A DNA stretch of 64,000 bases from Punctularia strigosozonata HHB-11173 SS5. Lineage: Eukaryota; Basidiomycota; Agaricomycetes; Corticiales; Punctulariaceae. This document shows, piece by piece, positions 11,001 through 23,572 of this stretch (position 1 is its first letter; every line of letters starts with the position of its first letter). Made by a program: the position numbers and the translations under genes. The notes under the pieces are model-generated. The model did no database searches, was not told the DNA's origin, and worked only from the letters and a program-made list of their open reading frames with translations. The stretch lies in NCBI RefSeq assembly GCF_000264995.1, contig NW_006767434.1, forward strand, positions 921,570 to 985,569. Direction: 5' to 3'.

Positions 11001-14000
11001 ACGTCGGCACATGACGTTCGTATGGAAGCGCGGAGGTTGGGCAAGGCGCGCGTTCAACAGCTCGCGCTTCGACGTCAAGAAAGTATCAACGGAGCGAGCC
11101 GCGGGCCTGTACCAGAAGATGAGCCTTTCCTGGACCAGCAGGATCGCCAGGTGACGTCAATGCGGTATTGCCATCCCAACACATTCACTCACGAGCCTTA
11201 TAGGAGATTCAGCTGTACACTTCCGGACTTGAGTCTGCAATGACGTCCGCCAAAACGATCATCTTATTCCTGACCCAGAGGTCCGGAAAAGGCAAGACAA
11301 CGAAGAACACTAACGAAGCCGAATATCGCGCTATTTTCGATAACCTCATCAATGACTTGCTCACGGTGCTCTTCTGGCCCGAATGGCCCGCTGCAGGCTT
11401 GTTACTTAGTGTTGCATGCAAGTTCATGGTGTGTCGACATCTGTTCAGTGCTGTGATATAGGTGTTGACTTGAAGGGATAGGTGACTTCGTTGAGCGACG
11501 TGAAGTCGATCAGTCAAACTGAAAACAACGCGGCAAAGGCGATCTCGTTAGATCATCTAGGCGTTATTGCTTCTAGGATCCGTGCCAGCGTATTAAAACA
11601 TCGTTCTGGTGTAAAAACGGAAGAGGAAGATCATCATCCGTTGTCCCCCATGGACGAGGTAAGCCATGACCGCCTTCAAAGCTACCTCGACTTGAGTTTG
11701 ATTGTGACATAGATCGCCTCCTCACGCAATTCCAAACTCTTCGCTGAACTCGCAGATGCCCATCAGGCTGTTGTCTCCCACCTTTGCAAACGGTCTTCGG
11801 AAGACCAGGCATGTGAGGTAATGCAAGGCTCGAACGCACTTCATCAGTGGCTTATTTACGTCTTTGCAGAGTGCCAGAGAGTTGATTGCAGCCATATGGG
11901 GTCAGGAATTAGCCCAAGCTCTCAAACAGTTGGATAAAGTCATCGGTGATGAGATGGACGACATTGGACCTCTTACCGACCGGACCAAAGACATCGCATT
12001 CGGCGCTAAGCTGAAAGCTACCCTACGTGACGTCTGGAAGGACCCAGCGATGGACGTGTTCGACGTAGGGTGGGTCGTGCTACGCGTGTGGAATTCGTGT
12101 TTATGATTAATTGCTTCCTTAGCTCTCAGGATGAGGTGGCTCGCATTGATCGCCTAGCGGAGGAAATTGGTACTCTGCAGAGTTTGAGGAACTCATTCAA
12201 TCCCGTCTTGAATGTTATTCTCGCCGCCTTGGACGCTCCGCCTGTGTTTATGCGCACCAAAGCGCTGCGGGCTCTAGGCCAGATTGTTACCAGTGATCCT
12301 TCCGTTCTATCGATGGCTAACGTCAGACGCGCAATTGAGGACCATTTATCCGACTCTTCTCCTGCTGTCCGAGATGCGGCAGTAGAGCTCATCGGGAAGT
12401 ATATGGTTGACTCTCCCGAGGTTGCCGGGGACTATTACCAGAAGATCGCAGACCGCGTGGCTGCAAGTACCTCTCGCTCTTCGCCCGACTATGATCTGAC
12501 GATAGAATCACAGGACGTTGGCTTGGGAGTTCGTAAACGCGTCATCAAGTTGCTGAAATCCTTCTACAGTGTGACGGATCAGCCGAAACGCCAGATCGAT
12601 ATATGTACCAGACTGGTCCTGCGGATGTACGACGAAGATGACTCTGTGAAGGATCTGGCCACCAGGACACTGGAGGAATTATGGTTTACGGATAGCTCCG
12701 ATGTTCTGGCTCCGCAGAAACCGAGGTCCTCCGGGCGGACCGACGACAAGACCAGAGTTTTTGCCAAGACCGCCGTCATCATGGGGGTATCCGCCAACTT
12801 CAAGGATCGTCAGTCGCCATTGGAGGAAATGCTACATAAGATCATGGCAGGTAAAACTGGTAGTGATGCATCGGCACTTCACGCGCGTTATACGGAGGTA
12901 TGCGAAGCGTTACTGGATGGCTTAATCGACTGCCTGCCTGGTTTCGTGAGTTCCTGCCCTTTTTTGTGACAGGAATTCACTGACTGCTGCCTTCATAGAA
13001 TGCGACTGATTGCACGCGAACAATCTATCTCTTCACCTCAGCGTATCCAGCAGTCTTATCAGGTTCCAATGCTTCTGCTCTGTTGCCCTATCTTAATGAC
13101 GCGTCAACGGTGCGTTCTCATGATAGTCTGTAGAGTAACCCAGTCGCTCAGTACCTATCGCATGCTCAGCCTGAACGTCAAATAGCCGCGGAATACGTCC
13201 TCAAGATATTCCGCGCGACTGTGCCGCATTTGCCCAAGACCGCAGTCAAATTCGGGCATGACTTGCAGTCTACCCTGCAGAAGATGGTCATCAAACCGAC
13301 TAAGCCTGGCGTGAGTTATTCATTACTGAGATTGCGATACCTCGCGTCATCCCGGTTTTAGAGTCTACAAGAGAGCGTGGCGTGCCTTTGTTCTGTGGTG
13401 GACAGTTTGACGCACGATCACAAAGCATTGGTGATGCTGCTGAAGTCATGCGAGGGTAAGCGTGCTTACTGCCATGTTACCATGTTACTCAATGTTAGTG
13501 TCAATAAGGCCGGCTGCAACCAACGCTGAAGGCTCCACCGGGAAAAGGCATCGATGGTCGTTCTCTATCCATGATAATCATGATTGTTTCACTCCTCGTC
13601 GAACACTGTGATTTCGATCGCATCGGTCAGGACCACCCAGGTACGGTTGACGTTCGTTGATCTTCTCAAGCATGACTGACGCTGCCTAAAGATTTATCTC
13701 CGCAATTGGACGCTATTTCTACGGTAGGCATCTGCGAGCTTGATAACTTATCCCTTTGATGACTAACTTATATCAGGGTCCAATCCGAGAACACATCTAT
13801 TACAACCTGCTTAATCTATATAAGAAAAGGGACGATCCCGCTGTTCGCGGCTGCATTCTGCAGTGCCTTGGTATGGCATATGGCATAATATTCCTCTCCG
13901 CTGTTCCCAGGCTAACAATCCACCCAGGATTCCTCTTCCGAGCGCAGCCTACGTTCATGACCGCAAATGACTCTGCAAGCGTGATGGATGATATATTCAC

Positions 14001-15607
14001 GTCGCCAGATGAAGAAGGTCGAGGTCGTCTACTGAAGATCATCCAAGACTTCCTACTCTCCCAGGCTGCAAAGGATGCCTCTAAGGAGAGGAGTGCGTGT
14101 TGGATCTCATGCGGTTATCAAATGCTTACTATTCACAGGCAATGATGCTCCCAAGGCTGCAGGTGCGAACGTCGATATGGATCAGCTGGTCGGCAACACG
14201 GGCGAGTTTGCGGAGTCTGGGTACGTCCCTATTGGAGAAGCCTGGGGTGATAACTCATCTACCTCTAGTGTGGCCTCTGCCGTTGTTCAGCGTTATATGA
14301 ATCCCATTCTCCAAGCGGCGTTTTCGACGAATGCATCTATCCAGGCATCGGCCGTGGATATACTGAGCTTCACGATCAAGCAAGGACTCACCCATCCTTT
14401 AACGGTACGCTTATATCATTTTCGTACCTTTCAAGTCGATTTATGTTGTTACAAGTCATTCCCTGTTATTGTTGCTCTGGAGACTAGTGCCAACGCGGCG
14501 TTATGCGCAAGAGCAAACGCTCTACACTCAATCATGAACACCAAGCATGCGTCAATCATCAACACGCGCTTCGTTGCCACTGCCAAAGAATCGTATGCTT
14601 TCCAGAAGCGTATTGCCAACGGTCCCATACAAGGTGGACCCGCTTTTCTATCGTTCATGGCTAACGGTACTTACTCCTATGGCAGGTTACCGTATGCAAC
14701 CCGGCCCAACCGCTTTACTACAATCCTGGTATTCTCATGTTCGGGAGAAGAGAGCGACAAGACAGGAATTTCTGAAGGCTATGGTGAAGGTCTTCGAAGT
14801 AAACTCCAGCTTCGCGACCACGCAGGTAGGCTATTCCGGGCTCAATTGGTCGCAGCGTTGAACACGAGCCCTAGGATGATGTTGAATTCACACGTTACAT
14901 GACGGAGAACTTCTCGGCTTTCGACTACAAAACCCAAGAAGAAGTCCTTACCATTATCAAGTCCCTCACCTCCATATTATCGACGGCAGGCATGCAGCTG
15001 CTGGAAGTTCTGTCGCCTTCGCACCTATTGGCTCAGCTTCACAGCGCGCCACGCGTATCGCAAGGCATCCTGATGGTATGCGCTGTATATCCTCATGTAC
15101 TCGCTACGTGCTCATTGTGGTGTCAGGATACGGATACCCCAACCAATCAGCCTAACGGACCCCCGGATCCGCTAGACGGCAAACCTGATGACGAGAAGTT
15201 CGCGCTGGCTCGCACCTCTGTAGTCGTGGCCATGATCATGCTGCTCAAATCCCATCTCAAGGCAGTCTATAGCATCACCGAAGAGTGCGTTTTGTCACCA
15301 TTCCATTGAACGCACCGGCTGATCCGTTTATGGGCCAGAAAATGTTCCAAGTTTGTCGTAGGGAAGAAAAGCGCCGTCGGCGACCGACCGGCCACCAGAC
15401 GGCACGAACAGCCCATATCCTGGGATCGGTTGCCCTTCGCTAAAACACCTATTTCAACCGCGCAGGACGCAGGTGTCCAGCGGACAAGGGTGAGTTTCTT
15501 CATGACCCGTTTCAGCTCTCGTTTGTTTGCTGATGCAGTGATAACAGTTCCTAGAGATATGGAACGAGGATGGAGTCGCAGCGGAACCGGACGACGACTT
15601 CTTTTGA
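8046..15607 (+). CDS. Scc2/Nipped-B/Mis4-type cohesin loading factor
   Basis: A very long gene with many short introns, encoding roughly 1,900-2,000 residues. The N-terminal third is disordered (Tyr/Gln/Pro/Ser-rich), as in the Scc4/Mau2-binding part of the family. A conserved domain then begins ([12 protein letters not shown] near 9690). The HEAT-repeat core is clear at 12.1-12.9 kb ([53 protein letters not shown]), which matches the NIPBL/Scc2 signature. Another family stretch ([19 protein letters not shown]) lies near 11250. The C-terminus ends EIWNEDG...DDDFF at 15607. The TAG at 9640 is not a real stop: it lies in a 69-nt intron (9605-9673) whose removal keeps frame. In complex with Scc4, the family loads cohesin onto chromatin and activates its ATPase. 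It is divergent from the helicase gene, with only about 270 bp between starts. Confidence 0.9.
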
Positions 15608-15980
15608 CTTCCCTGTCCCTTCTACAAATCTCGACAATGATATGCTGACGTCTGTGCTCGCATCGCCCCGCATTTCTTCCTGCTGTTCTAGACCTGTCGT
15701 AGCTTTCCGGTTCGCGTGCTTACTGTATCATTATTATCTTGCTGTTACGTTGTTGTCTGGCATGCATCATACTGTTGCCATCCATCGTAGTTGTTCGTGG
15801 ACGATAGACGATGCCCGTCATGATACTTTTACAATACATCGAATACTCCTGTACAATTAGATAACATACCCTAGAGAATCTAGTAACCTGCTAACACGCG
15901 ATTCTCTGCACATGTGCGGGGCTCATCCCGTCTACAAGATATTCCAACAGCACTTCTACTTCCTATGTGGCCAGCACAGT
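15608..15980. other. Convergent 3' intergenic region
   Basis: About 370 bp lie between the stops of the Scc2-like and Sec14-like genes. The region is T-rich and AT-rich, consistent with 3' ends. No gene is seen. Confidence 0.3.
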
Positions 15981-17238
15981 CTACGGCTTCTTGGCCTGTC
16001 CGTCGATGAATATAGTCGGGCCTTTTGGTACCTCGCCGAGGACGCCCTTGGCAGCGTCGTCCAAGGACGGCTCGTCCTCATAAGCCCAGTCGAGTTCGCC
16101 ACCGTACACGCGCGGGAGGTCTGCCGAATCCACGAGAGTGCGGAGCGTCGCTCCAGCATCGGATGCGCTGCTGCTATCCGCGGCTGAAGTCACCTTCCCA
16201 AGCACGAAGATCTTGGATCGCGTGTTCTCGTCGAACCAGCCTTTGATCCATCCCCATATCGTGGGGAAGTAGGAAGGCGAGTTGACGACGCAGATCGTGC
16301 TGTCCAACACAGCTTGTGCCAGCGACGTGTACAAACGAGCGAGCTACTCACTGAAGGGTCTCGGGATAATTCGCAGTGGCCAAACTGCTGGCTTCACCCA
16401 GATGATTGCGTAGAGTGAACAGCGAGCTTAGAGAGGCGCCTTCGAGGTCGATAATCGTCATCGTCGAGGAGATCGGTGTAGGAGCAGAGGGATGTGGTAG
16501 GAAACTGCAAAATGGAAACATAAAGCGGCACATATTCTCGTAGAGTACAACTCTAGATCACGTTAGATCAAGCTGTGCTGAAGGCTGGAGGGACTCACAT
16601 CCGCTGGTATCTTCGCTTCGCTGGGACAGCTTGCAGCTCAGACGTGCGCTGCCCTGCAAGTGACGCCAATCTGTAGACATACAGGGGCAGTCCAGTCTAT
16701 ACGATAGCAAAAGATGTCAAGAGAAGGGTTCGAGCAGAGAAAGTACATATAACCTCACCTTGCTCCTGCGTCCCGTCCAGCGTGGATAGTACCGACGAGA
16801 CTTCTCCATCTCTTCGGGATCAAACTCCGCATATAGTCGGTCCACATCGTGCTGTTTGCGCCAAATTTCTGCGCGTGCAAATTGTTCTTGTGCCTTCACA
16901 GGATCGAAACGACGTGCCCGCAGGAAACGCCTGGGCTCATTTCACAGATGGAGGTTCGGACAGGCGGATTCACGGCAGGCCAGGAGATAAAATTGACGAT
17001 GGATTGAATCCAAGCACTTATGTGAGATCACAGTATATGCCAACAAAGTGAATCTGGTAGCGCACAAGAGAGTAGCATCGTCATGCGATGGTGCCGTATC
17101 CGAGGATGCCGACGGTTTGTACAGGTTCGCAGCAGTGATATGCTCTTTGAAAGTAGTGAACGCCTGCTGTTGCGTATCCGTGAGGTGTCCTAAGTGGCCG
17201 GATAAGACGTCGTGCGCGCTCGGCTGCAACGAGCTCAT
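15981..17238 (-). CDS. Sec14-like CRAL-TRIO lipid-transfer protein
   Basis: Several exons give a protein of roughly 320-340 residues. The N-terminal CRAL-TRIO-N part reads LRFLRARRFDPVKAQEQF, formed by splicing TT to GCGTTTCC. Next comes the domain entry GLPLYVYRL. The lipid-binding core reads TIIDLEGASLSSL, ICVVNSPSYFPTIWGWIKGWFDENTRSKIFVLG and PRVYGGELDW, which matches Sec14 motifs in order (the usual LPxxYGG appears as LPRVYGG). The start is taken at ATG 17238; the frame extends upstream only from a TTG. The family transfers phosphatidylinositol and related lipids between membranes and supports Golgi function. No signal peptide or membrane segment is seen, as expected for a cytosolic transfer protein. 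Confidence 0.85.
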
Positions 17239-18226
17239 CGTCGTTGCTGGGAAGATCGGATGCGTGGAAACCAACGAGGCGGCATGACATAGTCGGAGAA
17301 CCCGCTCGGCGGCTGGTCTTCGTCCACGGTGCCGTACACAGACGCCGTCCGTGACCTTGCTAACTAGGTGGTAATTCCACTACGTCTCTGATTGCGCAGA
17401 GGGGGCCGTTGATAGATGGAAACGGTGTAGACGGTAGTGACTCGGAGATAGCCTGAATTTATGAGCTCGTGAAATCCCTTGCCTCTCATACCCTCCTCGG
17501 GTACAAGAAAACGCACACTTCCGCTGTGCGTCAAAGGAGGCACCGAAGAGACATGCATGCATTCTGCATCCTCGCTTTGGAATGCCAAAAAGAGAAATTG
17601 CCGACGGGATGCCTTTCCTGGGTCTTCAGTCACATGATTCCACTTGAAGAAGCACAGTGTTACCTCGCCGTACCCCCCTGGGACTTTGACATCTGCATGA
17701 ACATGCTACGCCAAATGAGGGCCGCCGGCCTCATATAATTACGCAGTGACAGGATACCATGCTGCCGCACCTCATTGTCTCGCCGTCAAGCATACCCCCC
17801 CTCACCCCCTCATTCGACTTTAATTTGAGACTCGACACAAACCCCCTGTACCCACCCTCGGATCCAACACTCACTGGGATATGCATACGGAACGGATATA
17901 TAATCAGCTACGGAGATGCATACGGAATCGTCTCATTAGTCACAGAATCACTGCCTCGGCTACCGTAGTTTCTTCACCACTAGTCCTGTAATCTCGTCTC
18001 CATATTGTATCTTCTCTCTTCCGGCTCGACGAACAATACGAACAGTCAGTACTCAGTGCAAGCATGCACCATGCAGCGGCTCACAATCTCTGTGGTCAGA
18101 GAAGTCAGTAAGTATTCCAGCACTGGCGACGAGCAAAAGGCCCAGGGCACAGACACCAATAACGTACCTACTGCTTGGCGAGTTCGGAGACTTATTTACC
18201 CGAACGAACTGTGACGAACTCCCGGG

Positions 18227-18260
18227 ACCGAGCGGCCGGCCTTGGCCGGCCCGCTCGGGA
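18227..18260. repeat. GC-rich inverted repeat
   Basis: CCGAGCGGCCGGCC is followed after TT by GGCCGGCCCGCTCGG, giving a 14-15 bp stem with one bulged base. It sits about 530 bp upstream of the PriA-like start. It could form a strong hairpin; function unknown. Confidence 0.5.
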
Positions 18261-18676
18261 GCACCTTGATGGGGCTGTAAGGTCAGTGCAGTGCTGTACG
18301 AAGCACTGAAGCGGCTACGCGTTTCCACGGTCAGCCAGCAGAAGCGCCTGACGACCGCCGACCGATCAAAAGTCCTCCGTATCACATCTCCTCATCATCC
18401 CGGCCGGCAGCACCATGACATATGTTCGCCCCTGACCCGTAACGACCCATGAACGTTGAACACTTGCAAAGCTCGGAATATTCATGGGCTCGCTGGGTAT
18501 TTGGAAGCCGAGGAGAAGAACGGATAATATCTCTTGCAGGCCGTGCCTTCTCACGAGGCACGTTGGAATACAAACGACCGAGCGGGTAAGGATTCCATCG
18601 AAGCCTTCCTCCATAGGGATCTCAGCCCGCTGATGTTGATCTTCGTTCCAGCATGGTCCAGCCATTCGCATGGCCA

Positions 18677-18683
18677 TATAAAG
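18677..18683 (+). promoter_or_regulatory. TATA box of the PriA-like gene
   Basis: TATAAAG lies 111 bp upstream of the ATG at 18794, a normal distance in basidiomycetes, followed by a CT-rich leader (CTCGTCCTTCG). Confidence 0.6.
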
Positions 18684-18793
18684 CCCTCGGCCTCAGTTGC
18701 CCCCATCAACGTTACTTTTCCCCCTCATACTAGACTGAGGCTTTTCAGCTCTCGTCCTTCGTTTCTTAGAGCGTCGTCTTACAGCAAATAATC

Positions 18794-20068
18794 ATGTCTG
18801 CCTCCTTCGCTCGCCTCGCCGTTCTGTTCGTCTCTGTGCTCGCTGTCGCTTCGCCGGCAGTCGCCGTGCCCGAAATGTCCTCTGGTCTGCACCTGAGGCA
18901 CTACGGCCCTGGCAGTGGACAGCAGACTCCTGCTTGCCCTCCTGGTCAGTGATATCACAACTGTGCTGGCATGTACTCCTCTGACAATCTCTCCAACCCC
19001 AGGTTCCTACAGTGTCAACGGCCACGCGCCTTGCGCCAAGTGCCCCCCCGGATACTACCAGTCTAGTTGAGTCAACCCATGCCTTTCGGCCGTTGTTTAT
19101 CTGAATCGCTCTATCAGACTTCGGTGCGACCAACTGCGTCGCCGCCCCACCTGGCTGGCACGCCCCCGGAGAGGGTTGCTCCGGCCCGTCCAAGTGCCCT
19201 CCTGGCCACTTCACCGGCATTCACGGTTCTCCGGAGTGTTGCCAATGCCCTGCTGGCTGGTACAGCGTACGTTCCCTGCGCTTGAAGTAGTCTTACTCAG
19301 GCCTAACTGACGGCTCCATGACCTACAGATTTTCGAAGGTTCGAGCTCCTGCGAGTCATGCCCGCCGCAGGGTGGCCACGAGCGTGGCTACTGCTCTCCT
19401 GGTTCAAACTCCCCTGGCTCCTGCAAGGCCCAGCCTGGCGCCATGGGAAGCGCCTTCCACCACTCTGATGGAACTTGCCGTAAGTCCGATACCCCCATTA
19501 CCCTTTCCCGGCGTGTCATCGCCGTGCGCAAGTTCCCCATATCTCCCTTGCCTTGCAAATTCTCTTCCCAGCATCTCTGCGCTCTCTGCTATCCCACGCC
19601 ACTCCATCTTCTCCGAATTCTAACCCATTAATCCCCGCATCACGATACGGGATCCCGACGCTGACATCCATCCCGCGTGCAGCCATCACCTCGGGACCCA
19701 CTCCTTCTGCCTGGAAGCGCAACATCCCCCTCGTGAAGCAGTGCCGCTCCGGCTGGAAGTCGTGCCCCGTCTACACCGGCATCGGCTCCGCCGCCGTGCT
19801 CTCCACCTACGAGTGCGTCGACGTCACGAACGACCTCGAGTCCTGCGGCGGCTGCGTGAACGCCGCCAACCCGCTCGAGGCGAGCCTCGACGGCGGCCGC
19901 GACTGCTCCGCGATCCCGAACGTGGACGCGGTCAGCTGCGCGAACGGCGCGTGCATCATCGAGGCGTGCGCCGCCGGCTTTGCCCTCTCCGACGACGGCA
20001 AGAACTGCGTCGCCGCCAACTCCACCGCGCACCGCCGCCGCAAGCAGATCCGCGACCACGCCCTCTAA
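18794..20068 (+). CDS. PriA/CPL1-like cysteine-rich secreted protein
   Basis: The start ATG at 18794 follows AAATAATC. The first ~25 residues form a signal peptide (LAVLFVSVLAVASPAVA). The middle is a chain of short Cys modules resembling TNFR/EGF-type repeats: CPPGSY, CAKCPPGYYQS, CPPGHFTG, CCQCPAGWYS and CPPQGG, spread over several small exons. The C-terminal part is the PriA/CPL1 domain: SGWKSCPVYTG, YECVDV, LESCGGCV, DCSAIPNVD, CANGACII and GFALSDDGKNCV, ending in a basic tail (HRRRKQIRDHAL). Known members are Lentinula PriA, expressed in fruiting primordia, and cryptococcal Cpl1. A secreted or cell-wall role is inferred. The last exon has strongly GC-biased third positions, which suggests high expression. 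Confidence 0.9.
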
Positions 20069-20712
20069 GGCTTTCGTCGTTGTTCCCTCGCTCTCTGAAA
20101 TGTGATGATTTTCCTCCCTCTGTCTCGGGAAATGATCGGACGACCGGACGCTCTCGCTTCAATCCTCTGTCCTTTCTGTTGTTGCCCTGCGGTCGAACGA
20201 CCACACTATCCATCTATGTTATTATGTTGCTTGACACCATTATTTCATGTCCCCAGTAATGCTCTTGCCGCACGGACCCCGCCCCAGCACGGACTCCTTA
20301 TCATAGCCTAGGCAGCCTCGTCGTCCGACGAGCGACTGTCGCACTTAACGGATTTCATTTGGGCTGGCCCTGCTTGTTCATACACAGTAGGGTTTTTGGT
20401 TGAATTTGGTATAGCTACGATTCGTAGCTACTGTCGTATGACGAGGTGCCATGGGTTATGATCGAGACGGTTGTTGGATCATGGATCGGAGGCCGTTGAA
20501 CCGATGCACATCTGCTTTGATCGTGTAACAGCGACGACCTGCTACCATCCTCACACTCCCCATGCTCGCTATGAGTTATCGGTCAGCATATAGCTGTACA
20601 AAGCTGATCATCAACCATGGTTTGATGGACTGTCGATGTAAAACAGGTTGCAGGAGACATCTCAAGGGGCAGCATGAATGTCGAAAGATGTACGCATGTG
20701 GCCCAGGCCCCA
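20069..20712. other. Intergenic region, convergent 3' ends
   Basis: About 640 bp between the PriA-like stop and the end of the first dehydrogenase. A 9-bp palindrome with a 1-nt spacer lies at 20412-20430 (TAGCTACGA/TCGTAGCTA). No gene is recognised. Confidence 0.35.
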
Positions 20713-21854
20713 TCATCCACGTCCAACGAAGGGAGATGTGGTCGGCCTGCACAGCCAACGCCAAGGTAAGTCTGGAGTCTGGACGATCATGTTCCATATT
20801 GGGAGAAGTTACTAACATGATATTGAACGTCAAGACAGTGACATCCGTAGGCAACGACGCGATGTGGACTATAGAGTCTGCCACATTGCGAACGTCGATC
20901 ATGGGCTCGGCCACGACGCTGCCGTTGGCTTGCAGAGCACCGACGTCAATGCCGGCCGCCAGTTCAGTGCGTGTAGGACCTGATCGGATATCACTGTCAA
21001 GGGGACGTCGCGGAAGAGACAGACCATTGCCACGGCACCAATGTCAATCTGTGTGCAGGCGATGCCGTGCGATCGTCCGTCCAGAGAGGTTGACTTGGTC
21101 AGTCCAGTGATCGCGTGCTTGGAAATCGTGTACGGCGCGGTGTGTGGACGAGGTACATGTGCCGAGAGGGACCCGTTGTTTATGATTCTACCTGAATGAT
21201 CCAAGATGATGAGAGATTCGTGCACGAAGGCATCGTGACAATCGTGAAAAATCACCGCCGGAAGGGTTCTGGGCTTTCATCACTCTGAAAGCTTCGCGAG
21301 TGCACATGAACGCGGCGATGAGGTTCACGTTGATGACGCTCTTGAAAGCCGAGACGGGAAGCTCGTCAATCGGCACTTGTGGTGCGATGATACCTGCGTT
21401 CTATCCTCTATGTCAGTCGCTGCGAGCGCACGTATTCATGTGCGAAGCTTGCATTGAACAATAGATCCACCCTCCCTTCATGGGGGATGTTAGCTCTCGA
21501 GTTAAAGCATTCTATCGATATCGCCCACCAAACTGGGCAACGGTATCGTCGAAAAGCTTGCGTACGAATGTTTCGTCGGTGATGTCGCCTTCCAAGTATA
21601 TTGTCTCTACTCCTGAGATCGTAGAGATTGCTCTCGCAAGCTTGGCGGTCTCCGCAAGCTCGGCCTCGCGACGAGCAGTCAACATGAGAGTCCATCCCGC
21701 TCCCGCCAGCGCGATAGCGGTAGCACGACCGATCCCTAAATAGAACATGTCGATAGAGGTAATTAAAGCATTCCTTTTTTGTCGTACCGGACGAGGCGCC
21801 TGTAACGATCGCGATCTTCCGTTGCAGGCCCGCGGAGGCGAAGGTGGCAGTCAT
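20713..21854 (-). CDS. Short-chain dehydrogenase/reductase, copy A
   Basis: A multi-exon SDR. The N-terminal nucleotide-binding motif is [16 protein letters not shown] (TGxxxGxG) with the basic ARRE loop. DITDE and the NNAG-type motif (LLFN-NAGI) follow, then the catalytic YTISK (YxxxK) preceded by the Ser in NNGSLS. The C-terminus splices to [12 protein letters not shown] and stops at 20713, matching the usual fungal PFVGRG ending. The intron at 21401-21452 begins with GC (AAT then GCAAGC) rather than GT. The fold predicts an NAD(P)-dependent oxidoreductase; the substrate is unknown. It is a tandem duplicate of copy B with the same intron positions, about 260 bp away. It looks intact despite several stops in unspliced frames, all of which fall in introns. 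Confidence 0.82.
21401..21452 (-). other. GC-AG intron in dehydrogenase copy A
   Basis: The exon ends ...TTCAAT, the intron starts GCAAGC and ends GATAG, and the next exon reads AACGCAGGT (NAG). The same intron in copy B begins with a normal GTGAGC. Reading through as coding would meet a stop, so removal is needed. Confidence 0.65.
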
Positions 21855-22113
21855 GGCCCAAACACCAAGAGATAAGATTAGATCGCGGGGTGAGGTGCAC
21901 TACTACGTGTCAGAGCCGGCGGTCCGTCCCGTCCGCGACTCGGGACTCGGAACGGTGCTCCGGAATCATTAATATGTACGTACCCTTGGCATAAACGTTC
22001 ATTCGCGTCTCCGAACAGATGTGCATAGCTCCTATGATTTTTTTGCATCATCAAACAGGTACTGATATCTGCATCACTGTATCCAGAGATCGCTAGCAAG
22101 CGCTCAGTTTCCT

Positions 22114-23246
22114 TCACCCGCGTCCGACGAAGGGGGCCGCCGTTGGCCTGCATAAGCACAGATTAGCGAACAGACACCATGAGGACCTTCATCAGTAGAT
22201 ACAGGTACTTACATGATGTTGAAAGTCAGGACGGTGACATCCGTAGGTAGCGATGCGATGTGAACGATGGAATCCGCGACATGGCGCGTGTCGATCATAG
22301 CTTCGGCTACGACCTGGCCATTCGGTTGGAGGGTGCCGACTCCGAGGCGGGCGGCCATGTCGGTGCGCGCATTGCCTGCGAGACGGCGATCAACACCATA
22401 CATCGATACAGGAGAAGATAGGTGAAACCAGTGTATTACCGATGTCTATTTGCGTGCAGGCGATGTTGTGAGCGCGACCGTCGAGGGAGGTCGACTTCGT
22501 CAGCCCTGTGATCGCGTGTTTGGACATCGTATACGGCGCAGAATGCGGGCGCGGGACGTGCGCGGAAAGCGATCCGTTATTGATTATCCGCCCTTAGAAT
22601 TCGATCAGTAGGCTGCCTGCACTGCAATGCATTAGATAACCCACCACCCGGAGGTGATTGTGCCTTCATGACCCGGAAAGCCTCACGGGTGCATACAAAC
22701 GAGGCGGTCAAGTTCACGTCGATAACGTTCTTAAAAGTGGAAACAGGCAATTCGTCGATGGGCACTTGGGGCGAACCGATCCCTGCGTTCTATGCAACGA
22801 CATCAGCTCACGCCAATAGAGCTGGGAGACGCAAGGCTCACATTAAACAGTAGGTCCAGTCTTCCTTCATATGGTACTACAGTCAGCGCTCAAATGGAAC
22901 GGCGCTAACATTGTAGCCGTACCGAATTGCGCGACAGTCTCGTCGAAAAGTCTCCGTACGAAGACTTCGTCCGTGATATCACCTGCTAAGTACTTAGCTG
23001 CGTTTCCGGTCCCGTTAGAGTTGGCATCCGCTAGTTTTGCAGTCTCCGCTAGTTCGGCTTCGCGACGAGCAGCGAGCATGAGCGTCCATCCTGCTCCCGA
23101 CAATGCAATGGCCGTAGCGCGACCGATACCTATAGACCGTCATCAAACAACTGTGCCGCTTGCGTACATGCGAGTTCTATCCCACCTGAGGAAGCGCCGG
23201 TAACGATCGCAACCTTCCTGGGCTGGCTCGAGGCGGAGGAAGTCAT
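22114..23246 (-). CDS. Short-chain dehydrogenase/reductase, copy B
   Basis: Close paralogue of copy A with the same exon plan. It starts [11 protein letters not shown] and continues [72 protein letters not shown] and [14 protein letters not shown]. The last exon is tiny (22114-22147) and supplies [12 protein letters not shown]. Without it the frame would stop after FNIM, so the 3' intron is probably real. Catalytic Ser, Tyr and Lys are all present. The substrate is unknown. The pair probably arose by local duplication and may be co-regulated. Confidence 0.85.
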
Positions 23247-23572
23247 CGTGCAAACTCGGGCACCCCGCAAGAGATAAAATCGCGGGGTATCTTCTACAGC
23301 CACGTGGCCAGCAGTGACCTATTTAGTCAAGCCCAATGTGTCATCTCGGTACGCGCCTTTGCCGACGCTGCCGGCGCCGGGACGCGAATGCGGAGCAGCC
23401 GCTGCGGTCGTACTCCATACTGGCCAAACCGGGATGACGTTCCACGGCGGCAAACGCGGGACGACCGATGGACGATATAGCTGCGGGGGTGAAGCGGTAC
23501 AAAGGCCAGTATTCTCCCTCGTCCCGACCCTCTCACCACAGCCAATAATCCTCCATCGAAACACTTGCAACA
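23247..23572. promoter_or_regulatory. Divergent intergenic region
   Basis: About 325 bp between the start of dehydrogenase copy B and a possible small plus-strand gene. No TATA box is clear. A CT-rich and CA-rich leader precedes the ATG at 23573. Confidence 0.3.

Larger units (their letters stand above)
17239..18793. other. Intergenic region with the PriA-like promoter
   Basis: About 1.55 kb without a recognised gene. It contains a GC-rich near-perfect palindrome at 18227-18260, a direct repeat of GCATACGGA near 17885 and 17917, and a TATA box at 18677. Short open frames (for example 17469-17738) show no motifs. Confidence 0.35.

Noticed and set aside
19640-20213. Overlapping long frames on both strands in the PriA-like last exon
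   Set aside because: Shadow frames of a GC-biased coding exon.
20413-20429. Short palindrome as a possible operator
   Set aside because: Only 9 bp and far from any start codon; chance is likely in a 64-kb window.
21878-22159. Separate 93-codon minus-strand frame
   Set aside because: It only overlaps the final exon of dehydrogenase copy B, where another frame gives the conserved PFVGRG ending.
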